A stretch of DNA of 64,000 nt from Spirosoma lacussanchae (GCF_005870035.1 NZ_SWJG01000001.1:372001-436000), one strand, 5' to 3'; positions 53,746 through 63,397 are shown, numbered from the stretch's first letter. Notes: a model not told the origin generated them from the letters alone. Made by a program: numbers and translations.

Positions 53746-54498
53746 ATGAAATTGCTTCTCGTTGTCTGTTTGCTGACGATGACCCTGGGCCTGATACCGT
53801 GCCCGAGGGTCTGTGCTGCGGCTGCTACTACGGATAGCCTGCAATTTGATCTGGACAAAGATCTGGTCGATCAGCTGTTGCCGCTCGAACAGCTCTATCA
53901 GCTGGCCCTGCAAAACTCGCCGGTCATCCGCGAGCAGAAAGCGCTGCTCGACGTACAGGTAGAGGCCAACCGGCTGGTCAGGTCGTCGTTGCTGAGTGGG
54001 GTGAACGTATCGGGGGGCTACTCGACCGGCAACCAGTCACTACTGGCTACTGGCGGCAACGCAGCCAACGCCGAAAATATTCAGGTATCGAACGGGTACC
54101 GGGCGGGCGTGCAGGCCAGTATCTCGCTGGGCACCCTGCTGGGCTACCGGGCCCGGAGTCGGCAGGAGCAGGCCGCCTATCGGTCGGCAGTGGCCAAGCA
54201 GGATGGCATCAAGCTGGGCCTGCGCCGGGAAATCAGTCAGCTGTACCAGACCATGCAGACCAATCAGAAGATCGTGAACGCCTACATCGAGCTGGAGCAG
54301 AAATCGCTGATTGCGTACCAGACGGCCGAGATCGAGTGGCGCAAAGGGCGGCTGAACGTAGACGACTACGCCGGCGCCAGCACCCGCTATACCGAAACGC
54401 ACATCAAGACGGAGATCGCACGGGGTAATCTAGTGAACAACCTGTATGAGTTGAGCGCCCTGGTTGGCGTTGATATGGGTCAACTAAAAGCACGATAA
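53746..54498 (+). CDS. Half-length TolC/OEP-like outer-membrane protein
   Basis: 250 residues, about half of a normal TolC-family protein (420-480). Signal peptide about 1-25. The mature part shows one OEP unit: LEQLYQLALQNSPVIREQKALLDVQ (the classic start), a beta-type region around 85-125 (VSGGYSTGNQSLL, GVQASISLGTLLGYRA) and a long helical hairpin (about 130-245, ending LYELSALVGVD). There is only one copy instead of two; the stop lies 3 bases before the Wzc-like gene, leaving no room for a second half, so this is not a frameshift. It may form the outer-membrane path for polysaccharide. Confidence 0.82.
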   Translation: MKLLLVVCLLTMTLGLIPCPRVCAAAATTDSLQFDLDKDLVDQLLPLEQLYQLALQNSPVIREQKALLDVQVEANRLVRSSLLSGVNVSGGYSTGNQSLLATGGNAANAENIQVSNGYRAGVQASISLGTLLGYRARSRQEQAAYRSAVAKQDGIKLGLRREISQLYQTMQTNQKIVNAYIELEQKSLIAYQTAEIEWRKGRLNVDDYAGASTRYTETHIKTEIARGNLVNNLYELSALVGVDMGQLKAR

Positions 54499-54501
54499 GC
54501 T

Positions 54502-56715
54502 ATGGCACTGACGATGGCTACTATTGTGCAGGTCGTTAAGCGATGGCTTCTCTGGTTATTGCTATTTCCGGCGGTGCTGACGGCTTCCGTGGCCTACTTC
54601 ACGCGCGATATGCCGCTGGAGTTCACCTCTACGGCTACGGTCTATACGGGTATCGCGTCGGGCTATTCGATCACCAGTTCCGAGAGCGACCGGATCGACA
54701 ATACGGCCGTCAACAACGCCTTCGACAACCTGATGACGACCATCAAGTCGCGCGAGACGTTATCGGATGTGGGGCTGCGCCTGCTGGCTCATCACCTGGT
54801 TTTGCGGCAACCCCGCCCCGATCAGCTTGGGGCCAACTCGTTCAAGGCGCTGAAAGCCCTGATGACGCCCAATCTGAAGAAAGCCATCGTGCCGGGCAAC
54901 GAAGAAGCGACCTACGAGCGGCTGCTGGCCATGCTGAAGCAGCCCGAAGGCAATACAGTCAAGTCGTTACTTTACCAGTCCGGGACGCCCTATGCGGTAG
55001 AATCGATACTGGGCCGGATTACGAGCAGCCGGAAAGGCAACAGCGACATGCTCGACCTGTCCTGTAAAGGCACCGATCCGGCCATTTGCCAGCAAACACT
55101 GCTGTATCTGATCGGGAGTTTCAAGCGACGCTACACCTCGTTCAAAACCTCCGAGACCGGCAGCGTAGTGGGCTACTTTGAAGACCAGACCCAAACCGCC
55201 CTCCGTAACCTGAAAGCGGCCGAAGACCGGCTTACCAAGTACAGCATCGACAATAAAATCATCAACTACGGCGAGCAGTCGAAGTACACGGCAGCGGCTA
55301 AAGAAGGCATCACGACGGAGTATTACCAGGAAAAGCGAAACCTCGAAACAGCCAATGCAGCCCTCGGCACCCTCAACCAGCGCATTACCAATCTGGGGTC
55401 GGTACTGGTCACCAACAAAGCCTTGAACGACAAACGGGCCGAGCTGGACAAGGCCCAGACTCAGCTCTCTAACGCCATGGTGTACGGCTATTCGAAAGAA
55501 GCCATCGACAAGCTGCGGGCTACTACCAACCGCGTGTCCGACGAGCTGAAAGGCATGGTGGCCCGCTATTACGACAGTACCCATACGCTCGAGTCGGTGC
55601 CGCAGCAGGAGCTGATGGGCAAATACCTCGATAACACCCTCGAAAACCGGGGGGCTACCGTTCGGCTCAAAACCATGCAGGACCGGATCAAGGAGTTTGA
55701 TCAGGTCTACGATGTCATGGCTCCCCAAGGCTCGGCCATCGGGCGGTTTCAGCGCGAAATCAGTCTGGCCGAGCGCGAGTATTTCGATGCGCTGCACAGC
55801 CTGAACCAGGCCCGGCTGCGGCAAAAAGATCTGGAAATGAGCGGGGCCATGACCGTGCTGGACGCGCCCTCGCTACCCATGAAGCCATTGCCATCGAGTC
55901 GGCGTATGCTGATCATTGCCGCCGGGCTTGGTGGGTTTGTCCTGATCCTGTCGATAGCGCTGGGTCAGGTGATGCTCAACAAGTCGATTGCGTCGCCCGA
56001 GCGGGTGGAGCCGCTGACCAGCATCCCGCTGGCGGCTGCGTTGCCCCTGCGCCTGCCCCGGCTGGAGAAATACGACCTCGACTTTGCCGAACACAGCATG
56101 CTGGAACAGTTGCGCAGCCGCATCCTGGTCGATATTCAGGAGGCCGGACTGGCCCGGCATTCGTACCACCTGATTCTGATCTTCAGCACCCGCCCCCAGC
56201 AGGGAAAAACGTGGGTGGGCAGCCGCATCAGCGACCTCTTTGCCGAATCGGGGAAGCGGGTAGCCTACCTGCGGGTCGACGAGCTGCTCAACCCGGCCAC
56301 GTCGCAGGCCAAGCTGATCGCGTATCCGCAGCTGACCAACCTGGCCGATGTGGACCGGCTGGCCGAGTTCATGGAGTCGACCCCCGAGCAGACCCTGTCC
56401 GATTACGACTACATTTTTCTGGAGCTGCCCGCCCTGCTCAACACGCCGATGCCCGTACAGCTGATCGGGCAGTGCGACATGTCGGTGCTGGTGGTGAGCG
56501 CCCGCACGTCCTGGAGCCAGGCCGATCAGGAGCTGGCTACGCTGTATCGGCGGGCGGCCTACAGCCCCGTGGTGGCAGTGCTGAACGACGTTGAACCCGA
56601 CCGGCTCGAAACGCTGATGGGGCCGCTAGCCAAACGCAAACGCGAACTGGCCCGGAAGAAAGAAAAGAAGGTTCGCGATAAGGCGGCCGAAAAGGCCGTC
56701 GTTAAACGGAGCTAA
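54502..56715 (+). CDS. Wzc/GumC-like polysaccharide co-polymerase with degenerate kinase-like domain
   Basis: 737 residues. First membrane helix about 12-31, a large periplasmic coiled-coil domain, second helix about 472-492 preceded by the proline-rich LPMKPLPSSRR, then a cytosolic domain. Walker A is STRPQQGKT with K569; the Walker A' region has RVDELLNP (D present), but the Walker B Asp is replaced (FLELPAL, Glu). No tyrosine cluster exists at the end, which instead is Lys/Arg-rich. It therefore may bind nucleotide without autophosphorylation. It likely controls chain length and export with the TolC-like protein before it. Confidence 0.88.
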   Translation: MALTMATIVQVVKRWLLWLLLFPAVLTASVAYFTRDMPLEFTSTATVYTGIASGYSITSSESDRIDNTAVNNAFDNLMTTIKSRETLSDVGLRLLAHHLVLRQPRPDQLGANSFKALKALMTPNLKKAIVPGNEEATYERLLAMLKQPEGNTVKSLLYQSGTPYAVESILGRITSSRKGNSDMLDLSCKGTDPAICQQTLLYLIGSFKRRYTSFKTSETGSVVGYFEDQTQTALRNLKAAEDRLTKYSIDNKIINYGEQSKYTAAAKEGITTEYYQEKRNLETANAALGTLNQRITNLGSVLVTNKALNDKRAELDKAQTQLSNAMVYGYSKEAIDKLRATTNRVSDELKGMVARYYDSTHTLESVPQQELMGKYLDNTLENRGATVRLKTMQDRIKEFDQVYDVMAPQGSAIGRFQREISLAEREYFDALHSLNQARLRQKDLEMSGAMTVLDAPSLPMKPLPSSRRMLIIAAGLGGFVLILSIALGQVMLNKSIASPERVEPLTSIPLAAALPLRLPRLEKYDLDFAEHSMLEQLRSRILVDIQEAGLARHSYHLILIFSTRPQQGKTWVGSRISDLFAESGKRVAYLRVDELLNPATSQAKLIAYPQLTNLADVDRLAEFMESTPEQTLSDYDYIFLELPALLNTPMPVQLIGQCDMSVLVVSARTSWSQADQELATLYRRAAYSPVVAVLNDVEPDRLETLMGPLAKRKRELARKKEKKVRDKAAEKAVVKRS

Positions 56716-56743
56716 CCCGGCCAGATTCAGTGCTTTACCCGCC

Positions 56744-58222
56744 ATGCTACCCCTCCAGAACACAAACTCCCGAGCCAGCTACCTCGATACCCGGCCTGCG
56801 CTGCGTATCCTGAGTTCGCTGCTGGCGTTGCTGCTACTGGGAGCGCTGGTGGGCAAGGTGGTGGCCAAAGGTGGGGTACCGCTGGCGCTGGCCATGGTAG
56901 CCGGTCCACCGGCGCTCTATTACGTCATCTGTTGCTTCCGGCAGCCGAAACTAGGGCTGATCTCCAGTTTTTATTTCGGCTTTTTTCTGGGCGGGGTCAG
57001 CCGGTGGTCGCCGGTGGCGGTTCCGTTCGGGCTAACGGTCGACGGACTGCTGACCATCTCGCTGCTGGGAATTCTGTTTACGGGGCGTAAAGCCGATACG
57101 GCCCGGCTGCACAACCCGATGACGTATGCGGTGCTGATGTGGCTGATCTATACCATTCTGCAGCTGGTCAACCCCGAGTCGCGCAGTGCCGAAGCCTGGT
57201 TCTACAGCGTGCGCGGCTTTTCGTTTTACTGGCTGCAGGTGCTGATCGTGGGGGTGGTTACTATATCGCGGCTGGCCGACCTGAACCGGATTATCCGCAT
57301 CTGGTCGGGCTGCTCGTTCGTGCTGGCCATCTGGTCGTTCGAGCAGCAGTACATCGGGCTGGTCGGGGCCGATAAGGTGTGGCTCGAAACGTTCGGCTAT
57401 ACGACCCACCTGCTGCAGGGCCAGCTCCGCAGTTTTTCCTTTGTGTCCGATGCGGGGCAGTTTGGGGCGGTCATGGCCCACATCACGGTGTTTACGCTGA
57501 TCCGGGGTTTGAACGAACCAAAATGGTCGCGCAAGATCGGGCTGTTTATACTCGCCATGGTCTATTTCTGGGGGTTTGCGGTATCCGGAAGCCGCGGTCC
57601 TGTGCTGGTGCTGGGCATGGGGTTTTCTGTGTATCTGCTGCTGAAAGGCAACGTGCCGCTGCTGGTAGCCGGTGGGCTGCTGCTGCTGGGGGCCTACGGG
57701 CTGCTGAAGTTCACCCGGGTGGGGCAGAGCAATTACCAGATTCAGCGGATGCGCAGCTCGCTCGACCCCAACGACCCGTCGCTGCAGGTGCGGCTCAACA
57801 ACCAGCGGACCTTCAAAATAATCATGCAGAACAAACCCTTCGGCGTAGGGCTGGGCATGACCGCTACCGGGGCTAAATACGGCGTTACGGGCGCGCTGAC
57901 CGAGCTGGGAATCGATAGCTGGTACGTTCGTATCTGGCTCGAAACCGGCGTGGTGGGTCTCGTTATCTACCTGATTCCGGTGCTGCTCATGATCGTAATC
58001 GCCTTTATCAACATCCGCCGGCTGAAAGACCCGCGCCTGCGATCGACGATGGAAGCGCTGCTGTGCGGCTACGTGGGCATAGTCGGCGCTTCGTACGGTA
58101 ACCAGCTGCTGGGGCAGTTTCCTACCAACCTGGTCGTGTACCTGACCATGGTACTGCTGCTGGTAGCCCCGGTGCTCGATAAAGAAGCGACCGCAGCCGC
58201 AGCTCAACCCACTGTTCGCTAG
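56744..58222 (+). CDS. O-antigen ligase/Wzy-type polymerase (Wzy_C family)
   Basis: 492 residues with ten or more membrane helices between about 22 and 475. The Wzy_C region is shown by RGFSFYWLQVLIVGV (about 160), SFVSDAGQFGAVMAHITV (about 232) and a periplasmic loop FKIIMQNKPFGVGLGMTATG (about 355). These proteins join or transfer lipid-linked glycan units in the periplasm. It lies 28 bases after the Wzc-like gene and before a fucosyltransferase-like gene. Ligase versus polymerase cannot be told apart from sequence. Confidence 0.85.
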   Translation: MLPLQNTNSRASYLDTRPALRILSSLLALLLLGALVGKVVAKGGVPLALAMVAGPPALYYVICCFRQPKLGLISSFYFGFFLGGVSRWSPVAVPFGLTVDGLLTISLLGILFTGRKADTARLHNPMTYAVLMWLIYTILQLVNPESRSAEAWFYSVRGFSFYWLQVLIVGVVTISRLADLNRIIRIWSGCSFVLAIWSFEQQYIGLVGADKVWLETFGYTTHLLQGQLRSFSFVSDAGQFGAVMAHITVFTLIRGLNEPKWSRKIGLFILAMVYFWGFAVSGSRGPVLVLGMGFSVYLLLKGNVPLLVAGGLLLLGAYGLLKFTRVGQSNYQIQRMRSSLDPNDPSLQVRLNNQRTFKIIMQNKPFGVGLGMTATGAKYGVTGALTELGIDSWYVRIWLETGVVGLVIYLIPVLLMIVIAFINIRRLKDPRLRSTMEALLCGYVGIVGASYGNQLLGQFPTNLVVYLTMVLLLVAPVLDKEATAAAAQPTVR

Positions 58223-58285
58223 ACCACAGCCAGCCTACTAATGTCTTGTACTAAAACCTGATCCGATCGAAAACCTGTACCCAAT

Positions 58286-59158
58286 ATGATTATTTCAAAA
58301 ATAACGAGCGGCCTGGGCAATCAGCTTTTCCAGTACGCGCTGGCCCGGCATCTGTCCCTGAAAAATAACACCCCGCTTTACTTCGATCTTGGGTTTTACG
58401 ACATGAAAAACCCGAACAATACGGCGCGTCAGTTCAAGCTCGACCATTTTCATATTCACTACAAAACCATTGCCCGGAAAACGAGCATTTACCTGGCCAA
58501 AAGCACCAAATTACTACCCAACCGGAGCCTGCCGCCGGTGGTTAGCTGGGTCCGGGAAAAGCAGCATCATTTCGATGAGTCGGTGCTGCGTAAACGGGCG
58601 GGCTGTACCATTTTACAGGGCTACTGGCAGTCGGAGAAATACTTTCGGGATGTAGCCGCCACCCTGCGCCAGGATCTGGTCTTTAAAGAAGCGACCTGCC
58701 CTGATTTTCTGCGGCAGAAACAGGCCGTGCTGGCCAGCAACCTGCCGGTATCGGTACACGTCAGGCGGGGCGATTACGTCCACCATCCCGAGTTTAGCCA
58801 GTCGTTCGGGTTTATCGGTATCGACTACTACAGAAACGCGATCGAGCAGATGAAAGCGGCCCACGGCGACTGTACGTTTTTTGTCTTCAGCGACGATACC
58901 GACTGGGTAAAAGAACATATGCAGTTCATTCCCGACCCGTACTTTGTCGACAACAAAGGCGCCGACAGCGACATCTATGATCTGGAGCTGATGAGCTTAT
59001 GCCAGCATAATATCATCGCTAACAGCTCGTACAGCTGGTGGGGAGCCTGGCTCAACAACAACACCGAAAAAACGGTCATTGCGCCCCGGGTATGGTACCG
59101 GAATAAACCCGACTGGAACACCAAAGATCTGGTACCCGAGAGCTGGGTAAAGCTCTGA
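58286..59158 (+). CDS. Alpha-1,2-fucosyltransferase-like glycosyltransferase (GT11)
   Basis: 290 residues, family length. SGLGNQLFQYALA (8-20), QGYWQSEKYF (111-120), the nucleotide-binding HVRRGDY (158-164) and NSSYSWWGAWLN (about 246) are the four GT11 signatures. It would transfer fucose from GDP-fucose to the block C unit. GDP-fucose synthesis genes (gmd, fcl) are not in the window. The donor might be another sugar. Confidence 0.92.
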   Translation: MIISKITSGLGNQLFQYALARHLSLKNNTPLYFDLGFYDMKNPNNTARQFKLDHFHIHYKTIARKTSIYLAKSTKLLPNRSLPPVVSWVREKQHHFDESVLRKRAGCTILQGYWQSEKYFRDVAATLRQDLVFKEATCPDFLRQKQAVLASNLPVSVHVRRGDYVHHPEFSQSFGFIGIDYYRNAIEQMKAAHGDCTFFVFSDDTDWVKEHMQFIPDPYFVDNKGADSDIYDLELMSLCQHNIIANSSYSWWGAWLNNNTEKTVIAPRVWYRNKPDWNTKDLVPESWVKL

Positions 59159-59191
59159 TCTGTTGCCACACCAGTTTCATCACTTGTTTCT

Positions 59192-60628
59192 ATGAGTACG
59201 GTCAATAAAGCCATCAACGGGGGAAAATGGATAACCAGCGCCACGGTTATCGCTACGGTATGTCAGTTTGCGCAGATTGCCGTTCTGGCGCGGCTGCTCG
59301 ACCCGTCTGCGTTCGGGATTGTGAGCATCAGCACCATGATCGTGAATTTCTTCACCATATTCACCAACGTAGGCTTTTCCAACTCCATTATATCGCGGCA
59401 GGAGAGCGACCGGAAGGTGCTCTCGACGCTTTACCTGCTGAACGTGTCGCTGGGCGCGCTCATGTTCGTGGTCATTTATTTCAGCTCGCCCCTGATTATC
59501 GCCTATTATAAAGAGCCCCGCCTGGAGAAGGTAATTCAGCTGTCGTCCTGCTATTTTCTGATCGTTTACGTCGGCCAGATTTATTCGTTTATTCTCCAGA
59601 AAGAGCTGAAATTTAAGTCGGTGGCCCTCACCGATATCATCGGTACCGTAGTGGGCACGTCGGTTACTGTCTTTCTGGCCTATCAGGAGTATGAAGAGCT
59701 GTCGTTGATTTACGGCCAGCTGTCGATGCAGCTCACCAAATCGGCCATTCAGGTGCAGCAGGGCTTCCGGTTTTTCAGGCCGATGTTGTACATGAATCTG
59801 AAGTCGGCCCGCGAGCATCTGGTATACGGTATGTACAACATCGGCGACGGGTTGCTGGGCTTCATTCAGTTCAACTCCGACAATATCGTGATCGGTGGTT
59901 TGCTGGGGGTGAAGATTCTGGGGTATTACACCATTGCGTACCAGCTGGCTATTTATCCGGTTACCAAGCTCAACCCGATTATTCTGCAAATAGCGCACCC
60001 GCTGCTGGCGCGCATGAAAGAGAACAACGAGGAGTTGAAGCGATCGTACCTGAAAATTCTCGACATCATCAGCTACTGCAACATGCCGCTGCTGGCGGGG
60101 CTATTCATCACCGCCGATATCGTTATTCCGATCCTGTACGGGCCCGGCTGGGAAAGCTCCGTCGACCTGGTGCGTATTTTCGTGTTCCTGAGCTTTTTTT
60201 CGAGCATGAGCCATCCGTTGTTCATCCTGGTTTTTATCAAAGGGAAACCCAAGATTCTGTTCTACCTGAACCTGGTTACGCTGCTGATCAAAGTGCCGCT
60301 GTTATATGTGCTGGGCTCGTACTGGGGCGTAACGGGTATTGCGCTGGCGTTTTTACTGGCTACGTTCATCAATTACGTATTCAGCTTCCTGATTGCCCAC
60401 CGGCTCATCGGCTCGTTCTACAGACCGTTCTTCGCCAATATCCGGCTGCCCGTCACTTTTTGCCTGGCGATGGTCTGCCTGATCCTGGTCTACAAAACCT
60501 TCGTAGGCAATACGGGGCCGGTGAACGCGGCTATGCAAATAGCCATCGGCGGGGCCGTATACGGCGGCCTGACGCTTCTATACAAGCTGTCGCTCCCCGA
60601 AATTATGGCCCTTCGTAAGGCACTTTAG
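59192..60628 (+). CDS. Wzx-type polysaccharide flippase
   Basis: 478 residues, about twelve to fourteen membrane helices, of the polysaccharide-transporter/MATE-like fold. MSTVNKAINGGKWITSATVIAT at the N-terminus and ARLLDPSAFGIVSIS (about 33-47) and the later STMIVNFFTIFTNVGFSNS match the Wzx (RfbX/WzxC) type. It should flip the lipid-linked repeat unit of block C to the periplasm before Wzy. It follows the fucosyltransferase by 33 bases. Substrate specificity not deducible. Confidence 0.93.
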   Translation: MSTVNKAINGGKWITSATVIATVCQFAQIAVLARLLDPSAFGIVSISTMIVNFFTIFTNVGFSNSIISRQESDRKVLSTLYLLNVSLGALMFVVIYFSSPLIIAYYKEPRLEKVIQLSSCYFLIVYVGQIYSFILQKELKFKSVALTDIIGTVVGTSVTVFLAYQEYEELSLIYGQLSMQLTKSAIQVQQGFRFFRPMLYMNLKSAREHLVYGMYNIGDGLLGFIQFNSDNIVIGGLLGVKILGYYTIAYQLAIYPVTKLNPIILQIAHPLLARMKENNEELKRSYLKILDIISYCNMPLLAGLFITADIVIPILYGPGWESSVDLVRIFVFLSFFSSMSHPLFILVFIKGKPKILFYLNLVTLLIKVPLLYVLGSYWGVTGIALAFLLATFINYVFSFLIAHRLIGSFYRPFFANIRLPVTFCLAMVCLILVYKTFVGNTGPVNAAMQIAIGGAVYGGLTLLYKLSLPEIMALRKAL

Positions 60629-60728
60629 CCCGGACCAGAGGGTAGGGGCGGGGCCATTGGAGGCCGGTCGATGAGTAGATACGGCTCGTTACCGCCTGAT
60701 ATAGTCGATTCCAATCCCTACTTGATGT

Positions 60729-61790
60729 ATGAAATACGTATCGATTCTTCTGCTGAGCCTGTTCCTGACCGGCTCGGGACTACTGGCGCAAACCCCCGTC
60801 TGGAGTGCTGAAAAGGCAAACGCCTGGTACCAGAAGCAGGGCTGGGTGCGGGGTGCCAACTTTCAGCCGAGTACGGCCATCAACCAGCTCGACATGTTTC
60901 AGGCCGCTACCTTCGACCCCAAAACCATCGATCGGGAGCTGGGCTGGGCCGAAGGGCTTGGGCTGAACGCCATGCGCGTATACCTGCACCACGTTGCCTG
61001 GACCAGTGATCAGGCGGGGTTTAAAAAACGCCTGGACCAGTACCTCCAGATTGCCAGCCGACACGGCATCAAAACCATTCTGGTCTTTTTCGACGACTGC
61101 TGGAATGACGAATACCGGCCCGGCAAACAGCCCGACCCTAAACCCGGTGTTCACAACAGCGGCTGGGTACGCGACCCCGGCACCATGATTCACCAGCATC
61201 CTGACAGTCTGGCCATGCTGGAGCGGTACGTCAAAGACGTGATGACGACCTTCAAAAACGACGAGCGCGTGCTGCTCTGGGACCTGTACAACGAACCGGG
61301 CAACAGTCAGTATTTCGACCGGAGCCTGCCCCTGCTGAAAGCCGTGTTTGGCTGGGCCAAAGCCGTTAATCCGTCGCAGCCCGTCAGCGCCGGGGTCTGG
61401 AGCTGGGGCGATAAGTTTACCGAGCTGAACAAATTCCAGCTGGAAAACTCGGACGTGATCACCTACCACCACTACGGCTACATCGACCGGCATCAGGAGC
61501 TGATCCGCGACCTGCGCCAATACAACCGACCGCTGATCTGTACCGAATACATGGCCCGGAAGAACGGCAGCCTGTTTCAGACGATCATGCCGATGCTGAA
61601 GCAAGAGAACGTAGGGGCTATCAACTGGGGCTTTGTGGCGGGTAAGACCAACACCATCTTCGCCTGGGGAACGCCCGTACCCAGCGGGAAAGAGCCGGAG
61701 CTATGGTTCCACGACATCTACCGCCCCGACGGCACCCCCTTCAGTGGAAATGAAATCAGTACGATCAGGGCGCTGACCGGTAAGCAATAG
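60729..61790 (+). CDS. Secreted GH5-like glycoside hydrolase
   Basis: 353 residues with signal peptide (about 1-20, ending LLAQ). The (beta/alpha)8 barrel has RGANFQPS at the start, LRVYL-like NAMRVYLHH, acid/base E189 in LYNEPGN and nucleophile candidate E273 in CTEYMARKNG, spaced 84 residues apart as in clan GH-A (GH5 and relatives). Usually annotated as cellulase or xylanase; it may trim or release the block C polymer. It is last in block C, 100 bases after wzx. The exact substrate is unknown. Confidence 0.85.
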   Translation: MKYVSILLLSLFLTGSGLLAQTPVWSAEKANAWYQKQGWVRGANFQPSTAINQLDMFQAATFDPKTIDRELGWAEGLGLNAMRVYLHHVAWTSDQAGFKKRLDQYLQIASRHGIKTILVFFDDCWNDEYRPGKQPDPKPGVHNSGWVRDPGTMIHQHPDSLAMLERYVKDVMTTFKNDERVLLWDLYNEPGNSQYFDRSLPLLKAVFGWAKAVNPSQPVSAGVWSWGDKFTELNKFQLENSDVITYHHYGYIDRHQELIRDLRQYNRPLICTEYMARKNGSLFQTIMPMLKQENVGAINWGFVAGKTNTIFAWGTPVPSGKEPELWFHDIYRPDGTPFSGNEISTIRALTGKQ

Positions 61791-61935
61791 AACCCGCCCC
61801 CGTTTGGACCAGAAACGCCCCGCCCCGATGCCCGGAACATGTATTAAGTCAGTTCAAAAATAGCGAGCTTTCATCTTAGCCCGTCAGAGTCTCCCCAGCG
61901 CAGCGTCGGTAAAGGTCGGTAGCAACCAGTACCGG

Positions 61936-62835
61936 TTAAAGCGAATAATACGTGAGGGCTTCGGCTTTTTTGGGAATGGCCTCGTAACTGGCCATCGTCT
62001 TGAGGTTGATCTCGATGGTGTTGGCAATGGTCGTTACGGGCGTATCGGTCGGTCGGCCTTCGAACGGGTCCTGAAGCTGGATGGCGCTCTTTTCGATCAG
62101 GATAAACGCCGAACCGATCAGCGTGACCAGCGGCACATCGAGGTAATACATATCGGCGTCGAAGCAAAAGGGCAATACAGCTGCGAAGAGGTAGATAAAC
62201 ACCTGCATATGGAAGGTATAGGTGCGCGGGAAAACCGTATTCTTTATCCGTTCGCAGCGACCCATCGAGTCGGTAAATTTGGTAAGTGTATCGCTGAGCT
62301 GCACCATCTGGTAATCCGTCAGCTGGCCCTCGGCGTAAAGCTCCCGGATCGATTCGCCATGGGCCAGTAACAGGGCGTTCGGCTTGTTATCGGACTCCAT
62401 AATTCGTTTGGTAGCGGCCGGGCTGAGGAAGTTGGTCAGATGATCGGGAATGATGTGGCCCCGCAGCGCATCGCCCAGCACATAACACCACGCACAATGG
62501 CGGTTGACGAAGCTACTGACCAGATCGTGCCGGTCGGGACTGTCGGGCAGGTACATGATCAGCTGCCGAATAAAGCTTCGGCTATCGTTGACAATGGCGC
62601 CCCAGGCAATACGCGCTTCCCACCACCGATCATATGACTGGTTGGTACGGAACGCCAGCAATAGCGAAATACAGGTACCCAGCAGGGTCGGTATGGCAAT
62701 CGGTACCGTCAGGGTCCACAAACCGAGCGAAAACTTGACCAGCACAACCACATTGGCAAACAAAAAAACCAGCAGGGCCTCCCGGCGTATTTCGCGCAGG
62801 AAAAACAATACAGGAATCCGACGATTCAGTAGCAT
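61936..62835 (-). CDS. Bestrophin family chloride-channel-like membrane protein
   Basis: 299 residues with four membrane helices. N-terminal LLVFLFANVVVLVKF helix, then LLGTCISLLLAFRTNQSYDRWWEARIAWGAIVNDSRSF (the bestrophin core with RTNQSYDRWWEAR), FHMQVFIYLFAAVLPFCF and a C-terminal EINLKTMASYEAIPKKAEAL. Bacterial bestrophins form pentameric ion channels, sometimes cation-selective. No operon partner. It converges on the GH5-like gene. Confidence 0.93.
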   Translation of the reverse strand: MLLNRRIPVLFFLREIRREALLVFLFANVVVLVKFSLGLWTLTVPIAIPTLLGTCISLLLAFRTNQSYDRWWEARIAWGAIVNDSRSFIRQLIMYLPDSPDRHDLVSSFVNRHCAWCYVLGDALRGHIIPDHLTNFLSPAATKRIMESDNKPNALLLAHGESIRELYAEGQLTDYQMVQLSDTLTKFTDSMGRCERIKNTVFPRTYTFHMQVFIYLFAAVLPFCFDADMYYLDVPLVTLIGSAFILIEKSAIQLQDPFEGRPTDTPVTTIANTIEINLKTMASYEAIPKKAEALTYYSL

Positions 62836-63244
62836 AAATAACGTTTCGTTGAGTAAGTAAAGTCAAATCCAGACAGAGCCGAACCAGAACCGGCTGCTGG
62901 CCAACTACCAAGGCTGTTAGTCCCTGTCCTGTCGGAGCGCGGAACAATCGGTAAGAACCGGTTGAGCCGTGCCGGTACCTGTATAAACTACCCGAGCTGC
63001 GGATTGATTAGAGAATCTGACGCGACGGGATCGGGCAACAACGGTTATACATACGCTTGAACAAACTGCGCCGGATGTCCCTGATAACGCCGGTATCGAA
63101 TGGGTTACTGTCGGTGGGCGGGGCGTATCTTATTCCACTAAGGGCAAATGATTATCTGCCAGTGCAGCAGAGAGCAAGTGCCAGCAAACTTGGTCGTTAT
63201 GAATCGAGCAGCAAACCAACCTGGCGTATTCAGCAAAGGCCAAC
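62836..63244. other. Intergenic region upstream of tRNA-Val terminator
   Basis: About 410 bases between the bestrophin gene start and the tRNA terminator. I see no gene with support and no repeat; short open stretches here lack protein-like composition. Confidence 0.5.
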
Positions 63245-63283
63245 AAAAAAGGGTTACGGTCATTGCTGACGTAACCCTTTTTT
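63245..63283 (-). terminator. Intrinsic terminator of tRNA-Val
   Basis: 14-bp stem of A-run plus GGGTTACG (63245-63258) with CGTAACCC plus T-run (63270-63283). On the minus strand the loop reads through CAGCAATG, as in the tRNA-Asn terminator. It could act in both directions. Confidence 0.9.
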
Positions 63284-63286
63284 TGG

Positions 63287-63361
63287 TGGGAGTTGACGGG
63301 TTCGAACCGCCGACCCTCTGCTTGTAAGGCAGATGCTCTGAACCAGCTGAGCTAAACTCCC
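63287..63361 (-). tRNA. tRNA-Val (TAC)
   Basis: 75 bases on the minus strand with acceptor GGGAGTT / AACTCCC and discriminator A, D arm GCTCAGCTGGTTCAGAGC, anticodon loop CTTACAA with anticodon TAC, and T arm GGTTCGAACCC. Unlike the tRNA-Asn gene, CCA is encoded (63284-63286). Confidence 0.97.
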
Positions 63362-63397
63362 TTTTCTTGTCCCGCCCGTTGTTGTCGTTTGGGAGTG

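Noticed and set aside
57032..58207. 391-codon open frame antisense to the O-antigen ligase gene
   Set aside because: His/Gln-rich nonsense composition, a typical reverse shadow of a membrane protein.
63057..63269. 70-codon frame before the tRNA-Val terminator
   Set aside because: Runs into the terminator stem; no protein-like pattern.
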